DNA of 64,000 bases from Desmonostoc muscorum LEGE 12446 (GTDB taxonomy: Bacteria; Cyanobacteriota; Cyanobacteriia; Cyanobacteriales; Nostocaceae). Of the stretch, positions 45,511 to 54,604 are shown one piece after another (the first letter of the stretch is position 1; the number at the start of each line of letters is the position of its first letter). The notes under the pieces are model-generated. The model was not told the origin of the DNA and did no database searches. It worked only from the letters and a program-made list of their open reading frames with translations. Location: assembly GCF_015207005.2 (NCBI RefSeq), contig NZ_JADEXS020000001.1:868001-932000 (forward strand), read 5' to 3'. A program made the translations under genes and the position numbers.

Positions 45511-48222
45511 TTTTCGGGGAAACCAATCATCCAAAATGGTGTAAACCACGGGTACAACAATCAAGCTGAGGATAGTCGAAGTCACAAGTCCGCCGGCGAT
45601 CGCTACGGCCATCGGCGATCGCAATTCGGAGCCAGCACCCAAACCTAAGGCGATCGGTAGCATCCCTAAAAGCGTGGAAGCGGTAGTCATCATAATTGGT
45701 CTGAGGCGCACGAGTCCAGTATTGAGGATTGCTTCGGTGCGGTCTACACCAGCACTGCGTAGCTGATTGATGTAATCTACCAATAAAATGGCATTTTTGT
45801 TTGCTAGTCCCAACAAAAACACGAAGCCAATCAGTGAGATCATGCCAAAGTCGCTCTTGGTAATCAGTAGCGCCAACATCGCCCCTACCAGTGCCAAAGG
45901 CAAAGAGACACCAATGACCAGAGGATCTACCCAGCTTTTGAATAGCAAAATTAGTACCACAATAATGCATAGGGCAGATAGAGCCAGAGTACTGCCAAAA
46001 CTGCCAAAAACTTCGCTCAATTTGGCAGAGTCTCCTCCCAAATCTAGGGAAACATCAGACGGTAACACCGCCTTAGCTTCAGCTACCACTTTGTCAGTAG
46101 CATCACCCAAGGAAATATCTTTGCCGAGATTAGCACTGATATAGGCCACCCGCTGATTATTCAGACGCTCAATTTGCAAAACCGTCCCCTGTGAATTCGT
46201 TTCACCTTTAACTGTCACATCGACAAATCCTGGTATTTTCTGAATCTTCTCTTTAATTGCCTTGACAGCTTTGCTTAGAGATTGGAGATTGTTACCTTGT
46301 AATGCTACCTCCAGAGGTTTTTGACCGCCGGTATCGACAAATTGAATGTCTTCAACACTGGTAGTTACGCCAGAAAGAATTGGTAAGGAGGAGCGCAGCT
46401 GGTCTTGTAATTGGGCAGTTGTGATTTTCCGGTCTTCTTTAAGCCTCACATATAGGGTGCCTTTGTTCGGCTCACCCTCACGAGAACCAACGGTGGTAAA
46501 TACCGTTTCCACTGCTGGGTCTTTTCTCACCACTGCTTCGAGTTTCTTCGCAACCTCAAGGGAATCATTTAAGGGATTGGGAATGGGGAATGGGGAGTTG
46601 GGAGTGGGGAGTGGGGATTGGGATAAGGAAGTTAATTTTTCTCCCCCTGCTCCCCCTGCTCCCCCTGCTCCCCCTGCTTCCCTTACTTGTGCTAAATCAG
46701 GGATTTTTGGCAAAGGAGCCGTATAAGCAATATTGAATTCGCCGCGATCTAATTTGGGGATAAATCCTTTGGGAATTAGTGGAATTAGTGCTATACCTGC
46801 AATGAAGCTGAGTACAGCTAATCCTATAACTATGTTGCGGTGATTTAAAGACCAACTGAGCAAGTTTCTATAAGATTGGGCAAACTTTTCCCAGGTTTTT
46901 GCTTCACGGCGAGGGGAGGTAGAGGGTTTTGGTTTTAGCCAGTAGATAGCCAGAACTGGAGATAAAGTCCGGGCTACTAGCATAGAAGCGAGCATTGCGG
47001 CTGAAACAGTGATACCGAAGGGCTTGAAGAACTGACCGATTACTCCACCCATTAAACCTATAGGCAGAAAAACTGCTACTGCTGTCAAAGTAGCTGCCGT
47101 AACTGTCAATCCAATCTCATTTGTCGCTAAAAGCGCTGCTTGGCGGGGATTTTCTCCATCATCGACGTGTCGCATGATGTTTTCTACATCAACGATCGCA
47201 TCATCAACAATACTCCCAATCACCAAAGCTAAAGCCAGCAGCGTGATTGTCTCTAAATTGAAGCCATAAATCGCCATGACGATAAATGTCGCCAAAAGAG
47301 ACGCAGGAATCGCCAATGCGGAAATTAAGGTGGCTCGCCAGTTCCACAAAAATGGAAAGATGACGACGATGGATAACAAGATTGCTTCTAGTAGAGCATC
47401 GATTGTTGATTGGGTGGCTTGGCGGATATATTTTGCTTGAGTGGCGGCTAAGGTGAGGTTGACATCTTTGAGTTGAGAGCGCAGTCTTTGGACTTCTTTT
47501 TCAACTCGACTCACCACTTCTAAGGTGTTAGCATTGCCGCGTTTGATTACCTGAAATGCAAGTGCGTCTTGCCCGTTAAACCGGACTAATGTAGACCCTT
47601 GCTGGCTGAGAGCCGCTGCACTGAGCTTTGATGGATCTAAAGGAGTTGCAGTTGCATCGCCCAGCAGTGAAACTTTCAGGACTCCTGGTAGTTTAGCGAT
47701 CGCACTGACAATCTCATCTTTGGCCAACTTAGTCAAATCTGTGAGATTGAGCTTGGAACTCTCAATGGCATAGCTAATGGCGGCTGACTCGTTCAAGTTC
47801 AAGGGAATAATTTTAGAAGTCGCTTCCTGAGGAAGAGTCACCTGCTTGAGGGCGGTTTCAACTTCTTTGGTTGATGTTTCTAGATTCGTACCAACGGCAA
47901 AAGATAGACCGACGGCTGTTTGACCAGGATAGGTGGATGAGCGGATGTTCTCCAGTCCTTTCAAGGAACGCAGGCGTTCTTCTAGGGGTTTGGTGAGCTT
48001 GGATTCTGTATCTAGGGCAGATGTTAGTGGGGCTGTAGCATTTACAACCACTACTGGGAAGGTAATATCTGGGAACAATGCATACTTGAGGGAACTGAAA
48101 GCAAGGATACCAGCCACCGTGACGGCGATCCAAAAACTCACGGTCAGCCACGAAAATTTAATCGCTAATTTGGAGATATTGAAGAATTCTCGTGCGGATT
48201 TTGAGTTAGAAAGCTTTACCAT
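45496..48222 (-). CDS. RND-family efflux transporter (inner-membrane pump)
   Basis: A 908-residue AcrB/MexF-type RND protein with the expected N-terminal TM1 (SWLTVSFWIAVTVAGILAF), the FPDITFPVV start of the porter domain, the double aspartate in TM4 (VIGSIVDDAIVDVEN), and the second set of helices ending near the C-terminus. It is shorter than the typical 1030. The periplasmic loop at residues about 514-555 (AGGAGGAGGAGGEKLTSLSQ followed by SPLPTPNSPFPIPNPLND) is encoded by 9-mer and heptamer tandem repeats (46570-46690) inserted in frame. No membrane-fusion partner is next to it. It lies between hopanoid genes; export of hopanoids is possible but unproven. Confidence 0.88.
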   Translation of the reverse strand: MVKLSNSKSAREFFNISKLAIKFSWLTVSFWIAVTVAGILAFSSLKYALFPDITFPVVVVNATAPLTSALDTESKLTKPLEERLRSLKGLENIRSSTYPGQTAVGLSFAVGTNLETSTKEVETALKQVTLPQEATSKIIPLNLNESAAISYAIESSKLNLTDLTKLAKDEIVSAIAKLPGVLKVSLLGDATATPLDPSKLSAAALSQQGSTLVRFNGQDALAFQVIKRGNANTLEVVSRVEKEVQRLRSQLKDVNLTLAATQAKYIRQATQSTIDALLEAILLSIVVIFPFLWNWRATLISALAIPASLLATFIVMAIYGFNLETITLLALALVIGSIVDDAIVDVENIMRHVDDGENPRQAALLATNEIGLTVTAATLTAVAVFLPIGLMGGVIGQFFKPFGITVSAAMLASMLVARTLSPVLAIYWLKPKPSTSPRREAKTWEKFAQSYRNLLSWSLNHRNIVIGLAVLSFIAGIALIPLIPKGFIPKLDRGEFNIAYTAPLPKIPDLAQVREAGGAGGAGGAGGEKLTSLSQSPLPTPNSPFPIPNPLNDSLEVAKKLEAVVRKDPAVETVFTTVGSREGEPNKGTLYVRLKEDRKITTAQLQDQLRSSLPILSGVTTSVEDIQFVDTGGQKPLEVALQGNNLQSLSKAVKAIKEKIQKIPGFVDVTVKGETNSQGTVLQIERLNNQRVAYISANLGKDISLGDATDKVVAEAKAVLPSDVSLDLGGDSAKLSEVFGSFGSTLALSALCIIVVLILLFKSWVDPLVIGVSLPLALVGAMLALLITKSDFGMISLIGFVFLLGLANKNAILLVDYINQLRSAGVDRTEAILNTGLVRLRPIMMTTASTLLGMLPIALGLGAGSELRSPMAVAIAGGLVTSTILSLIVVPVVYTILDDWFPRKNFRF
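46570..46690. repeat. Two tandem repeat types inserted in frame in the RND gene
   Basis: GGGGAAT/GGGGAGT heptamers (about 46578-46622) and ctccccctg nonamers (about 46642-46680) lie side by side within the coding sequence. They keep the frame and encode Pro/Ser/Asn- and Gly/Ala-rich linkers. Confidence 0.85.
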
Positions 48223-48673
48223 CTTGGAAAATTATCGTGCAGGTGACACAATTATTTAGTCATGCTACAGCAATCGCCGATCCAAAAATGCTAAGAGTTG
48301 CTGACATTTTTTTCTTGCTTCAGTAGACGTTGTTGCTTGTTACAGCCTTTTTCATCTATTTAAACCACAATTTCTTGTAGGGACGCCAAGCTTAGCGCCC
48401 CTACCCTATGTTTTAATTACCTGAAAATTGCTCTAACTTTGAGTTCTGTTTTAAATCCCAGTAGCATGATTGTATTTTACAGCGAAATTTCAAGAGCTTG
48501 TCATCAAGATGATGACATCAGACAAAAATGAGTAAATGTCAGCAATTGGTGGCTTTTTAGCTGCTGTTGATTAACCTTCTGTTTACAAGTTTTGGTCACC
48601 ACCAAACGGCAATATCACTTATTATTGTCACTCAAATATGACAAAATTTTTAACGTAGCATGGAACTTTAGCA
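48223..48673. other. Intergenic region upstream of the ferritin-like gene
   Basis: It holds a palindrome-centred element at 48342-48434 and otherwise AT-rich sequence. It serves as divergent promoter region for the RND pump and the ferritin-like gene; no known operator seen. Confidence 0.5.
48342..48434. repeat. Palindrome-centred dispersed element (copy 2)
   Basis: It aligns with the reverse complement of 6101-6193: shared segments are ttttcatctattt, aaccacaat and acctgaaaattgct. The central palindrome here is gtagggacgccaagcttagc followed by gcccctac. Confidence 0.6.
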
Positions 48674-49528
48674 ATGAAACTTGGTTCTGTCGAGCATAAG
48701 GAATTATTCTGTCGGAGCTTTACCGAAAGCTACAGGGAATATGAGCCTGAGTATCTTCCCTGGCCAGATTTAGACGATGCAGCTTTGAATTTCCTACGCA
48801 GCATTCCCTTTTGGGAGAAAGCTCTAGATACAGAGCGACAAGCTGGAGTAATAGTGAGTGGTTACGCACAAACGGTAAGCGATCCCGTTTTACAAGCTGC
48901 CATCGCTCTCCAAGGTCAAGAAGAATCACGCCACGCCCGCCTGCTGAAAACATTAATCGACCGTTACGGCATTAAAATGCCAGAACGTCCCCCCATTGAA
49001 GTTCCCCATCATATTGAGCCAGTATTTACGCGCTTTGGCTTTGAAGAATGCCTGGATACTTTCTTCGCCTATGGGCTATTTGCGATCGCCCGTGAAGCTA
49101 ATGTTTTTCCAGAGTCAATCTTTACGATCTTTGATCCCATCATAGACGAAGAGACACGCCATATCGTGTTTTTTGTCAACTGGTTTACCTATACACAAAT
49201 TCAGCGCGGCCAGGGATTTATCCCCCTGCGGAGTGCCAAAACCCTCTGGCAGTACGGCAAGGCACTCAGCAATCTGATTGCCGTCTTTGGCAATGATGAC
49301 CCCAGTAAGACTGGTTTTGCTGCCACCGGCACTAACATCTTTACTAAAGACCTCACACTAGAAAAATTTCTGGAGATTTGCCTAGTGGAAAATCAGCGGC
49401 GGATGAGCAAGTACGATCCCCGATTGCTGCAACCGCAATTATTACCCAGACTTGCCAATGTCGCCCTGAACATCCTCCAGTTAATACCCAAACGCAAACT
49501 CCAAAATATCGAGAGCGCTAGTGCCTAA
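48674..49528 (+). CDS. Ferritin-like di-iron protein, unknown reaction
   Basis: A 284-residue helical protein whose residues fit a four-helix di-iron site: Glu54 (TERQAG), Glu84/His87 (EESRH), Glu141 (REANV), and Glu160/His163 (EETRH). This E...ExxH...E...ExxH order is that of ferritin-like carboxylate enzymes. Its last 8 bases overlap the GTG start of hpnG, so the two are translationally coupled. This suggests work on a hopanoid or related lipid, perhaps an oxidation, but no reaction can be assigned. No signal peptide. Confidence 0.75.
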   Translation: MKLGSVEHKELFCRSFTESYREYEPEYLPWPDLDDAALNFLRSIPFWEKALDTERQAGVIVSGYAQTVSDPVLQAAIALQGQEESRHARLLKTLIDRYGIKMPERPPIEVPHHIEPVFTRFGFEECLDTFFAYGLFAIAREANVFPESIFTIFDPIIDEETRHIVFFVNWFTYTQIQRGQGFIPLRSAKTLWQYGKALSNLIAVFGNDDPSKTGFAATGTNIFTKDLTLEKFLEICLVENQRRMSKYDPRLLQPQLLPRLANVALNILQLIPKRKLQNIESASA

Positions 49529-50312
49529 TTTTTTACCCCACGACACAATTCTCGTGCCTCAGGGAGCAGAACATCAAGCTGTGTGTCGTGGATTACGCAG
49601 CGTTACTGGCTTCGTCCCAACGGTATTACCCATACCTGTTGGGATGAAGCCTTTACTTCAATACCTGCAACAATCCCCAGAAAGTAGACAATTTCTCGCC
49701 GCAAAATCGAGAGTGCTAGTTGTGGGTTTATGTGGCAGCTTGAGCAGCAGCTACGGTGTTGGTGATGTTGTGCTGTACCAAGATTGCATTTATCAAGGAA
49801 AACGGCAAGAATGCGATCGCCCTTTCACCGCACACTTACACTCAGCCCTGAGCATGGGGCATAGGCAAGAAGCAGAGGAGAAAAACTCTTCTTCCCCAGT
49901 CCCCAATCCCCACTCCCCAGTCCCCAATCCCCACTCCCCACTCCCCACTCCCCACTCCCCAGTGAATTTGGTCAAAGCATTAACAAGCGATCGCGTCATT
50001 TGGTCTGCGGCTCAAAAACGCCATCTGGGTGAGACTTTAGCGGCTGATGTTGTTGACATGGAAGGATTTACTGCCCTAGAGTTTTTCAATGTAGCTGGGG
50101 TAGCAGTGGCAATGTTGCGAGTAGTCAGCGACGATTGTCAGCACGATATTCCTGACCTCACACCAGCAATCAACTCTGATGGTTCCCTCCGTCCTTTGCC
50201 CCTAGCGATCGCAATGCTTCGCCAACCCCTAGCAGCTACGCGGCTAATTCGAGGTTCGCTAAAAGCATTAAAAGTGTTAGAAAAAGTGACAAATTTGCTT
50301 GTTTCAGGCTGA
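49521..50312 (+). CDS. hpnG: Hopanoid-associated phosphorylase HpnG
   Basis: A 263-residue protein of the purine-nucleoside/MTA phosphorylase fold with GTG start at 49521 overlapping the ferritin-like gene. Landmarks are VLVVGLCGSLSSSYGVGDVVLYQ (about residues 66-88) and VVDMEGFTALEF (about 178-189). In hopanoid producers HpnG removes adenine from adenosylhopane to give a ribosyl hopane, the step after HpnH. The segment SSPVPNPHSPVPNPHSPLPT followed by PHSPV (about residues 126-150) is a heptamer tandem repeat (49895-49962) inserted in frame. It may be tolerated as a surface loop. Confidence 0.88.
   Translation: MPNFLPHDTILVPQGAEHQAVCRGLRSVTGFVPTVLPIPVGMKPLLQYLQQSPESRQFLAAKSRVLVVGLCGSLSSSYGVGDVVLYQDCIYQGKRQECDRPFTAHLHSALSMGHRQEAEEKNSSSPVPNPHSPVPNPHSPLPTPHSPVNLVKALTSDRVIWSAAQKRHLGETLAADVVDMEGFTALEFFNVAGVAVAMLRVVSDDCQHDIPDLTPAINSDGSLRPLPLAIAMLRQPLAATRLIRGSLKALKVLEKVTNLLVSG
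49895..49962. repeat. Heptamer repeat inside hpnG
   Basis: Units CCCCAGT, CCCCAAT and CCCCACT (about nine) lie within the coding sequence. They encode a VPNPHSP-type linker and preserve the frame. Confidence 0.85.
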
Positions 50313-50440
50313 ATTTAGCTAAATCAGCAGCGCCCTTTTATTTGATTCCTCCGATTTGCATATCCCGCAATATAGATTCGCTCTTGAGCATTCAGGATTT
50401 ACAGTAACAAATGAAAGGACATCTAGGAGATTAATAATTT

Positions 50441-51196
50441 ATGCCCGATGAGCATAGATTGGAAGAACAATTATTATCTCAGGAAGCTGAAAGAAGGATA
50501 TCCGAAAAATTAGATGAAGTAGAAGAAATAGAAATAGATATACAAACCGATCTGTTGAAAATAGTTCAGGGACAAGCAGACGGGGTTTCGGTTGCAGGTG
50601 AAGGATTAGTTATTCAACAAGACATTCGCGTAGAGAAAATAACGCTGCAAACAGATGGTATTGACATCAATCCCTTAAGCGCTCTTTTTGGTGAAATAAA
50701 ACTCAATCAGCCAGTGAATGCCATTGCTAAGATTACACTGACAGAAGCAGATATTAACCGCGCTTTGTCGTCAGAGTTTATTCGCAAGCAGATGCAAAAC
50801 TTTGAGTTGAATGTAGATGGCGAAATTGTGAGTTTTGAACCGCAACAAATTCAGGTATTTTTACCTGGTGCTGGCAAAATAGAATTTAGAGGAAAGGTAT
50901 TGTTAAAGGAAATGGGAAATACTCGGCCTTTCGCTTATACTGCGATCGCTCGTCCACGTACCCATTCACAACCCGCAATGTTGGAGAGTTTTAACTGTAC
51001 TGAGGGAGAGGGTGTTTCAATAGAAATAATTACAGCATTCATGCAGAAAGCCAAAGATTTGATAAGCATACCATATTTTACATGGGAAGATATGATGTTT
51101 CGTATCAAAGATTTAAAAGTAGAAATTGGTAATTTAATACTTATGGTAGAAGCTCAGGTAAAGCAAATACCATCATCAGATGTAGTACCTCTTTAG
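50441..51196 (+). CDS. DUF2993-family protein
   Basis: A 251-residue protein with the DUF2993 pattern: IDIQTDLLKIVQGQADGVSVAGEGL, INPLSALFGEIKL, TEADINRALSSEFI and VEAQVKQIP. The fold is beta-rich, of the lipid-binding TULIP-like type proposed for actinobacterial LmeA. No signal peptide or membrane segment is evident. Common in cyanobacteria; role not established. It lies between hpnG and crtO. Confidence 0.82.
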   Translation: MPDEHRLEEQLLSQEAERRISEKLDEVEEIEIDIQTDLLKIVQGQADGVSVAGEGLVIQQDIRVEKITLQTDGIDINPLSALFGEIKLNQPVNAIAKITLTEADINRALSSEFIRKQMQNFELNVDGEIVSFEPQQIQVFLPGAGKIEFRGKVLLKEMGNTRPFAYTAIARPRTHSQPAMLESFNCTEGEGVSIEIITAFMQKAKDLISIPYFTWEDMMFRIKDLKVEIGNLILMVEAQVKQIPSSDVVPL

Positions 51197-51301
51197 TAGT
51201 ATTGGCACTAATTAAAGATAATTTTTGTTACTCATGGGTGATTTAAATTTTCCAAAAGTTTTTTAAGCTTTATAAAGCTACTTAATTTCAAAGTAACAAC
51301 T

Positions 51302-52996
51302 ATGCAAGAGTATGATGTTGTGCTGATTGGTGCTGGACATAATGGGCTAGTTTGTGCAGCTTACTTATTGAAAGCTGGCTATAGTGTCCTGTTACTAGAA
51401 AAGCGTTCCGTTCCAGGCGGTGCAGCAACAACTGAAGAATGTTTACCACAAGAAGCTCCTGGATTTAAATTTAACTTATGCGCTATTGACCATGAGTTTA
51501 TTCACTTGGGGCCAGTTGTTGAAGAATTAGAATTAGAGAAATATGGCTTGCATTATTTAGAGTGCGATCCAGTTGTTTTCTGTCCCCATCCTGATGGCAA
51601 ATATTTCTTAGGACATAAGTCAGTAGAAAAGACTTGTGCAGAAATCGCTCGTTATAGCGATCGCGATGCTAAAAAATACGCAGAATTTACCGACTACTGG
51701 CAAAGGGCTTTGGGTGCAATGATTCCCATGTTTAACGCACCGCCAAAGTCAATTATAGACATCGTTGGTAACTATGACATCACAAAAATGAAAGATTTGT
51801 TTTCTGTCATTGGTTCGCCAAACAAAACGCTGGACTTTATTCGCAACATGTTAACCAGCGCCGAAGATTTACTTAACGAGTGGTTTGATTCCGAATTTCT
51901 GAAAGCGCCACTAGCTAGACTAGCATCAGAACTTGGTGCGCCTCCATCACAAAAAACCCTGGCTATTGGTGCAATTATGATGGCAATGCGTCATAATCCA
52001 GGGATGGCTAGACCTCGCGGTGGTACTGGCGCACTTGTGCAAGCTTTGGTGAATTTAGTCACAAGTAAAGGTGGTGTTATTCTCACAGATCAGCACGTTG
52101 AAAAAGTTTTAATTGATGATGGCAAAGCTGTAGGTGTGCGAGTAGCTGGCGGTAAAGAATATCGTGCTAAACATGGGGTCATTTCTAATATTGATGCTCA
52201 GCGGTTGTTCTTACAAATGACTGATAAAAGCGAAGTTGATGGAGTTGAACCTGACTTATACGAAAGATTAGAACGCCGCATCGTTAACAATAACGAAACT
52301 ATCCTTAAGATAGATTTGGCTTTAGATGAACCGTTGCGCTTTCCAAACCACGACCACAAAGATGAATATCTCGTTGGGTCGATCTTAATTGCAGATTCCG
52401 TGGCTCATGTAGAACAGGCTCATAGTAAATGTACCTTGGGAGAAATTCCTGATGCTGACCCATCAATGTATGTGGTGATGCCTAGCTACCTAGACCCCAC
52501 ATTAGCACCAGCAGGCAAGCATACCCTGTGGATTGAGTTTTTCGCCCCTTATCAAATTGCTGGTGCAGAAGGTACTGGTTTGAAAGGTACGGGTTGGACA
52601 GATGAATTGAAAAACAAAGTTGCAGACAGGGTGATTGATAAGTTAGCGAACTATGCACCCAACGTGAAAAATGCAACTATCGCCCGTCGTGTAGAAAGTC
52701 CAGCAGAACTCGGAGAAAGATTAGGTGCATACAAAGGGAATTATTACCATGTTGACATGACCTTAGATCAAATGGTATTTTTCCGTCCCTTGCCCGAAAT
52801 AGCGAACTACAAAACCCCAATTGACAATTTGTTTCTGACTGGTGCAGGAACTCATCCAGGCGGTTCCATTTCCGGAATGCCGGGACGCAATTGTGCCCGT
52901 GTGTTTTTACAGGCAAAGCATCCCATCAGCCAAACTTTGAAGGATGCACGGGATTCGATTAAGTCTACTGTCGGGTCAGTATTTGGGATTATTTAA
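51302..52996 (+). CDS. crtO: Beta-carotene ketolase, CrtO type
   Basis: A 564-residue flavoprotein of the phytoene desaturase superfamily. The FAD-binding motif is VVLIGAGHNGLVCAAYLLKA (residues 6-25), followed by LEKRSVPGGAATTEE. Long stretches (CAIDHEFIHLGPV, EWFDSEFLKAPLARL, GAPPSQK, LTGAGTHPGGSISGMPGRNCARVFL) match the Synechocystis CrtO sequence as I recall it. CrtO introduces 4-keto groups, giving echinenone and canthaxanthin in the membrane. A plausible terminator hairpin follows at 53037-53063. Length is as expected. Confidence 0.9.
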   Translation: MQEYDVVLIGAGHNGLVCAAYLLKAGYSVLLLEKRSVPGGAATTEECLPQEAPGFKFNLCAIDHEFIHLGPVVEELELEKYGLHYLECDPVVFCPHPDGKYFLGHKSVEKTCAEIARYSDRDAKKYAEFTDYWQRALGAMIPMFNAPPKSIIDIVGNYDITKMKDLFSVIGSPNKTLDFIRNMLTSAEDLLNEWFDSEFLKAPLARLASELGAPPSQKTLAIGAIMMAMRHNPGMARPRGGTGALVQALVNLVTSKGGVILTDQHVEKVLIDDGKAVGVRVAGGKEYRAKHGVISNIDAQRLFLQMTDKSEVDGVEPDLYERLERRIVNNNETILKIDLALDEPLRFPNHDHKDEYLVGSILIADSVAHVEQAHSKCTLGEIPDADPSMYVVMPSYLDPTLAPAGKHTLWIEFFAPYQIAGAEGTGLKGTGWTDELKNKVADRVIDKLANYAPNVKNATIARRVESPAELGERLGAYKGNYYHVDMTLDQMVFFRPLPEIANYKTPIDNLFLTGAGTHPGGSISGMPGRNCARVFLQAKHPISQTLKDARDSIKSTVGSVFGII

Positions 52997-53036
52997 ATCG
53001 CAATGTAGATCAAATAGTATTATCACGCTTACTTTC

Positions 53037-53063
53037 CCTCAGATTTTTTTGGATCTGGGGGAA
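53037..53063 (+). terminator. Probable crtO terminator
   Basis: The hairpin ccctcagat / gatctggggg around a T run, with one mismatch, is followed by aattttatttt. It lies about 40 bases after the crtO stop. Confidence 0.5.
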
Positions 53064-53163
53064 TTTTATTTTCTGCTTCTGGTTGTTTAATCTGAGTCTC
53101 CAACGAAGGCGCACCTATGGCAAGGGTGAAATATAGCGTTTCCTGACCTAATAAGGTACACCA

Positions 53164-53373
53164 GTAGGGGCACGGCAGTGCCCATTCGTGTCAACTTAAG
53201 CTCAAATGCTTGTCCCACATACGCTTTACCCCACCCTAACCCTCCCCTTGTAAAGGGGAGGGAACTAAATTCCTTTTTCCCCCCTTTCCAAGGGGGGATT
53301 AAGGGGGGTAAAACGTGTGTGGGACGAGGGTTTCACGTTAAGTTGACACCTATGGGCAGTGCCGTGCCCCTAC
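53164..53373. mobile_element. MITE-like element with ~65-bp inverted arms
   Basis: The left arm starts gtaggggcacggcagtgccc and continues with gtgtcaacttaa and gtcccacatacg. The right arm is the inverse: cgtgtgtgggac, ttaagttgacac, gggcagtgccgtgcccctac. The arms match over about 65 bp with scattered differences. The centre is C/G-rich with its own palindrome (cctccccttgtaaaggggagg). A half copy lies at 27155-27286. Confidence 0.75.
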
Positions 53374-53480
53374 GCCTAGCGATATCATGTTGTACCCCAT
53401 GTGAATGGGAACCGCTATAAAACTGCATTTTCTTAGGAGAACATACGATTTTTGATACACTGGCGAAATATTTAGGGTTT

Positions 53481-53509
53481 GGTGCGTTAGAACGAAGTTC
53501 TAACGCACC
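53481..53509. repeat. 29-bp perfect palindrome
   Basis: The palindrome ggtgcgttagaac/gaagttctaacgcacc has a three-base centre. A related hairpin (ggtgcgt ... acgcacc) follows the aminotransferase gene at 26871-26901. Confidence 0.55.
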
Positions 53510-53614
53510 CTACAATACTAATCAATATTTAATAAAATTTAACCGTCAATTTGAATACATAGTTGATTTAGTTAGATATTTCATCAAAAGTGACTCAAAA
53601 ATATCAAATAATCT

Positions 53615-54595
53615 ATGTTTAAACTATTCAGATACGTTAGTATTTTCCTCATTACCGCCTGTTTACTATTTGCTTGTTATGCTTCATCACCGACCGAATT
53701 AAAACGCCCTCTCTTGAAAGTACAATTTGCATCTTTTATTGGAGAGTATCCAGGCATCATTGCTCAAGAAAAAGGATTCTTCAAAGCCCAAGGTGTAGAT
53801 GTTGAACTAATTTATAAACGATACACCCAATTGGAAAGAGCAAATTTCAGTGCGGGTAAGTATGATGGTATTACAGCGTCCTTGGGAAGTTTTATCATCT
53901 TGAGTGCCACAAATCCTGATATACAAGGCGTGCTGGTTATAGATGAATCAACAGGAGCAGATGTAGTAGTCGCCCAACCACAAATAAAAAGTGTCGCTGA
54001 CTTGCAAGGGAAAAAGCTAGGTGCAAATCTAGGCGGTTTTAGCGAAGTTTTCGTGACTGAGATGTTGAAAAGTTCCAACTTCACCAGCGATGATGTGAAA
54101 TTGGTTAAATTAGAGGCTTTAGAAATTCCTCAAGGCCTGAAAAATAATGTTATTCAAGCCGGACACACTTGGCAACCCCATCTTTCTGAAGCGATTAAAT
54201 TAGGGGGACACATCCTATTTACCAGTAAACAAACCCCTGGCTTGATTTTAGATATGATTATCTTTCGCAATGATACAATCCGCGATCGCCCCGAAGACGT
54301 TCGTGCATTTGTGCGAGGATGGTTGCAAGCCGCAAGCTACTGGAGGGCAAATGTTCAGGAAGGAAACGCGATCGTCAGCAAAGCGTTAAAAATTCCCAGC
54401 AATACACTTTCTCTGGAGGGAGTAAACCTAACTGATTTAGCTGAAAATCAAAAATTATTTCAATCTGGCAACCCTAACTCCATCTACAAAACTGCCAAGA
54501 TATATGCAGACTTTTTTATTCGTTCGGGAAACGTGACGCGCATTCCTGAGCTAAAAAGTTTGTTCAATTCTTCCTTTTTGAACCCTCCCTCCTAG
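53615..54595 (+). CDS. Periplasmic solute-binding lipoprotein (NMT1/SsuA-like)
   Basis: A 326-residue ABC-type substrate-binding protein. The N-terminus has a lipoprotein signal with lipobox LLFAC (Cys21). The mature part shows KVQFASFIGEYPGIIAQEKGFF and VDVELIYKRY, typical of nitrate/sulfonate/thiamine-precursor binders of the NMT1 group. No permease or ATPase gene accompanies it. The diguanylate cyclase gene begins 9 bases after the stop, so the two form an operon, and the binder more likely feeds a periplasmic sensor than a transporter. Ligand unknown. Confidence 0.83.
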   Translation: MFKLFRYVSIFLITACLLFACYASSPTELKRPLLKVQFASFIGEYPGIIAQEKGFFKAQGVDVELIYKRYTQLERANFSAGKYDGITASLGSFIILSATNPDIQGVLVIDESTGADVVVAQPQIKSVADLQGKKLGANLGGFSEVFVTEMLKSSNFTSDDVKLVKLEALEIPQGLKNNVIQAGHTWQPHLSEAIKLGGHILFTSKQTPGLILDMIIFRNDTIRDRPEDVRAFVRGWLQAASYWRANVQEGNAIVSKALKIPSNTLSLEGVNLTDLAENQKLFQSGNPNSIYKTAKIYADFFIRSGNVTRIPELKSLFNSSFLNPPS

Positions 54596-54604
54596 TTTAA
54601 AGCC

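Larger units (their letters stand above)
52997..53614. other. Intergenic region with terminator, long-TIR MITE and palindrome
   Basis: In order: a terminator-like hairpin for crtO (53037-53063), the MITE at 53164-53373, and a perfect palindrome ggtgcgttagaacgaagttctaacgcacc (53481-53509). No gene is seen. Confidence 0.65.
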
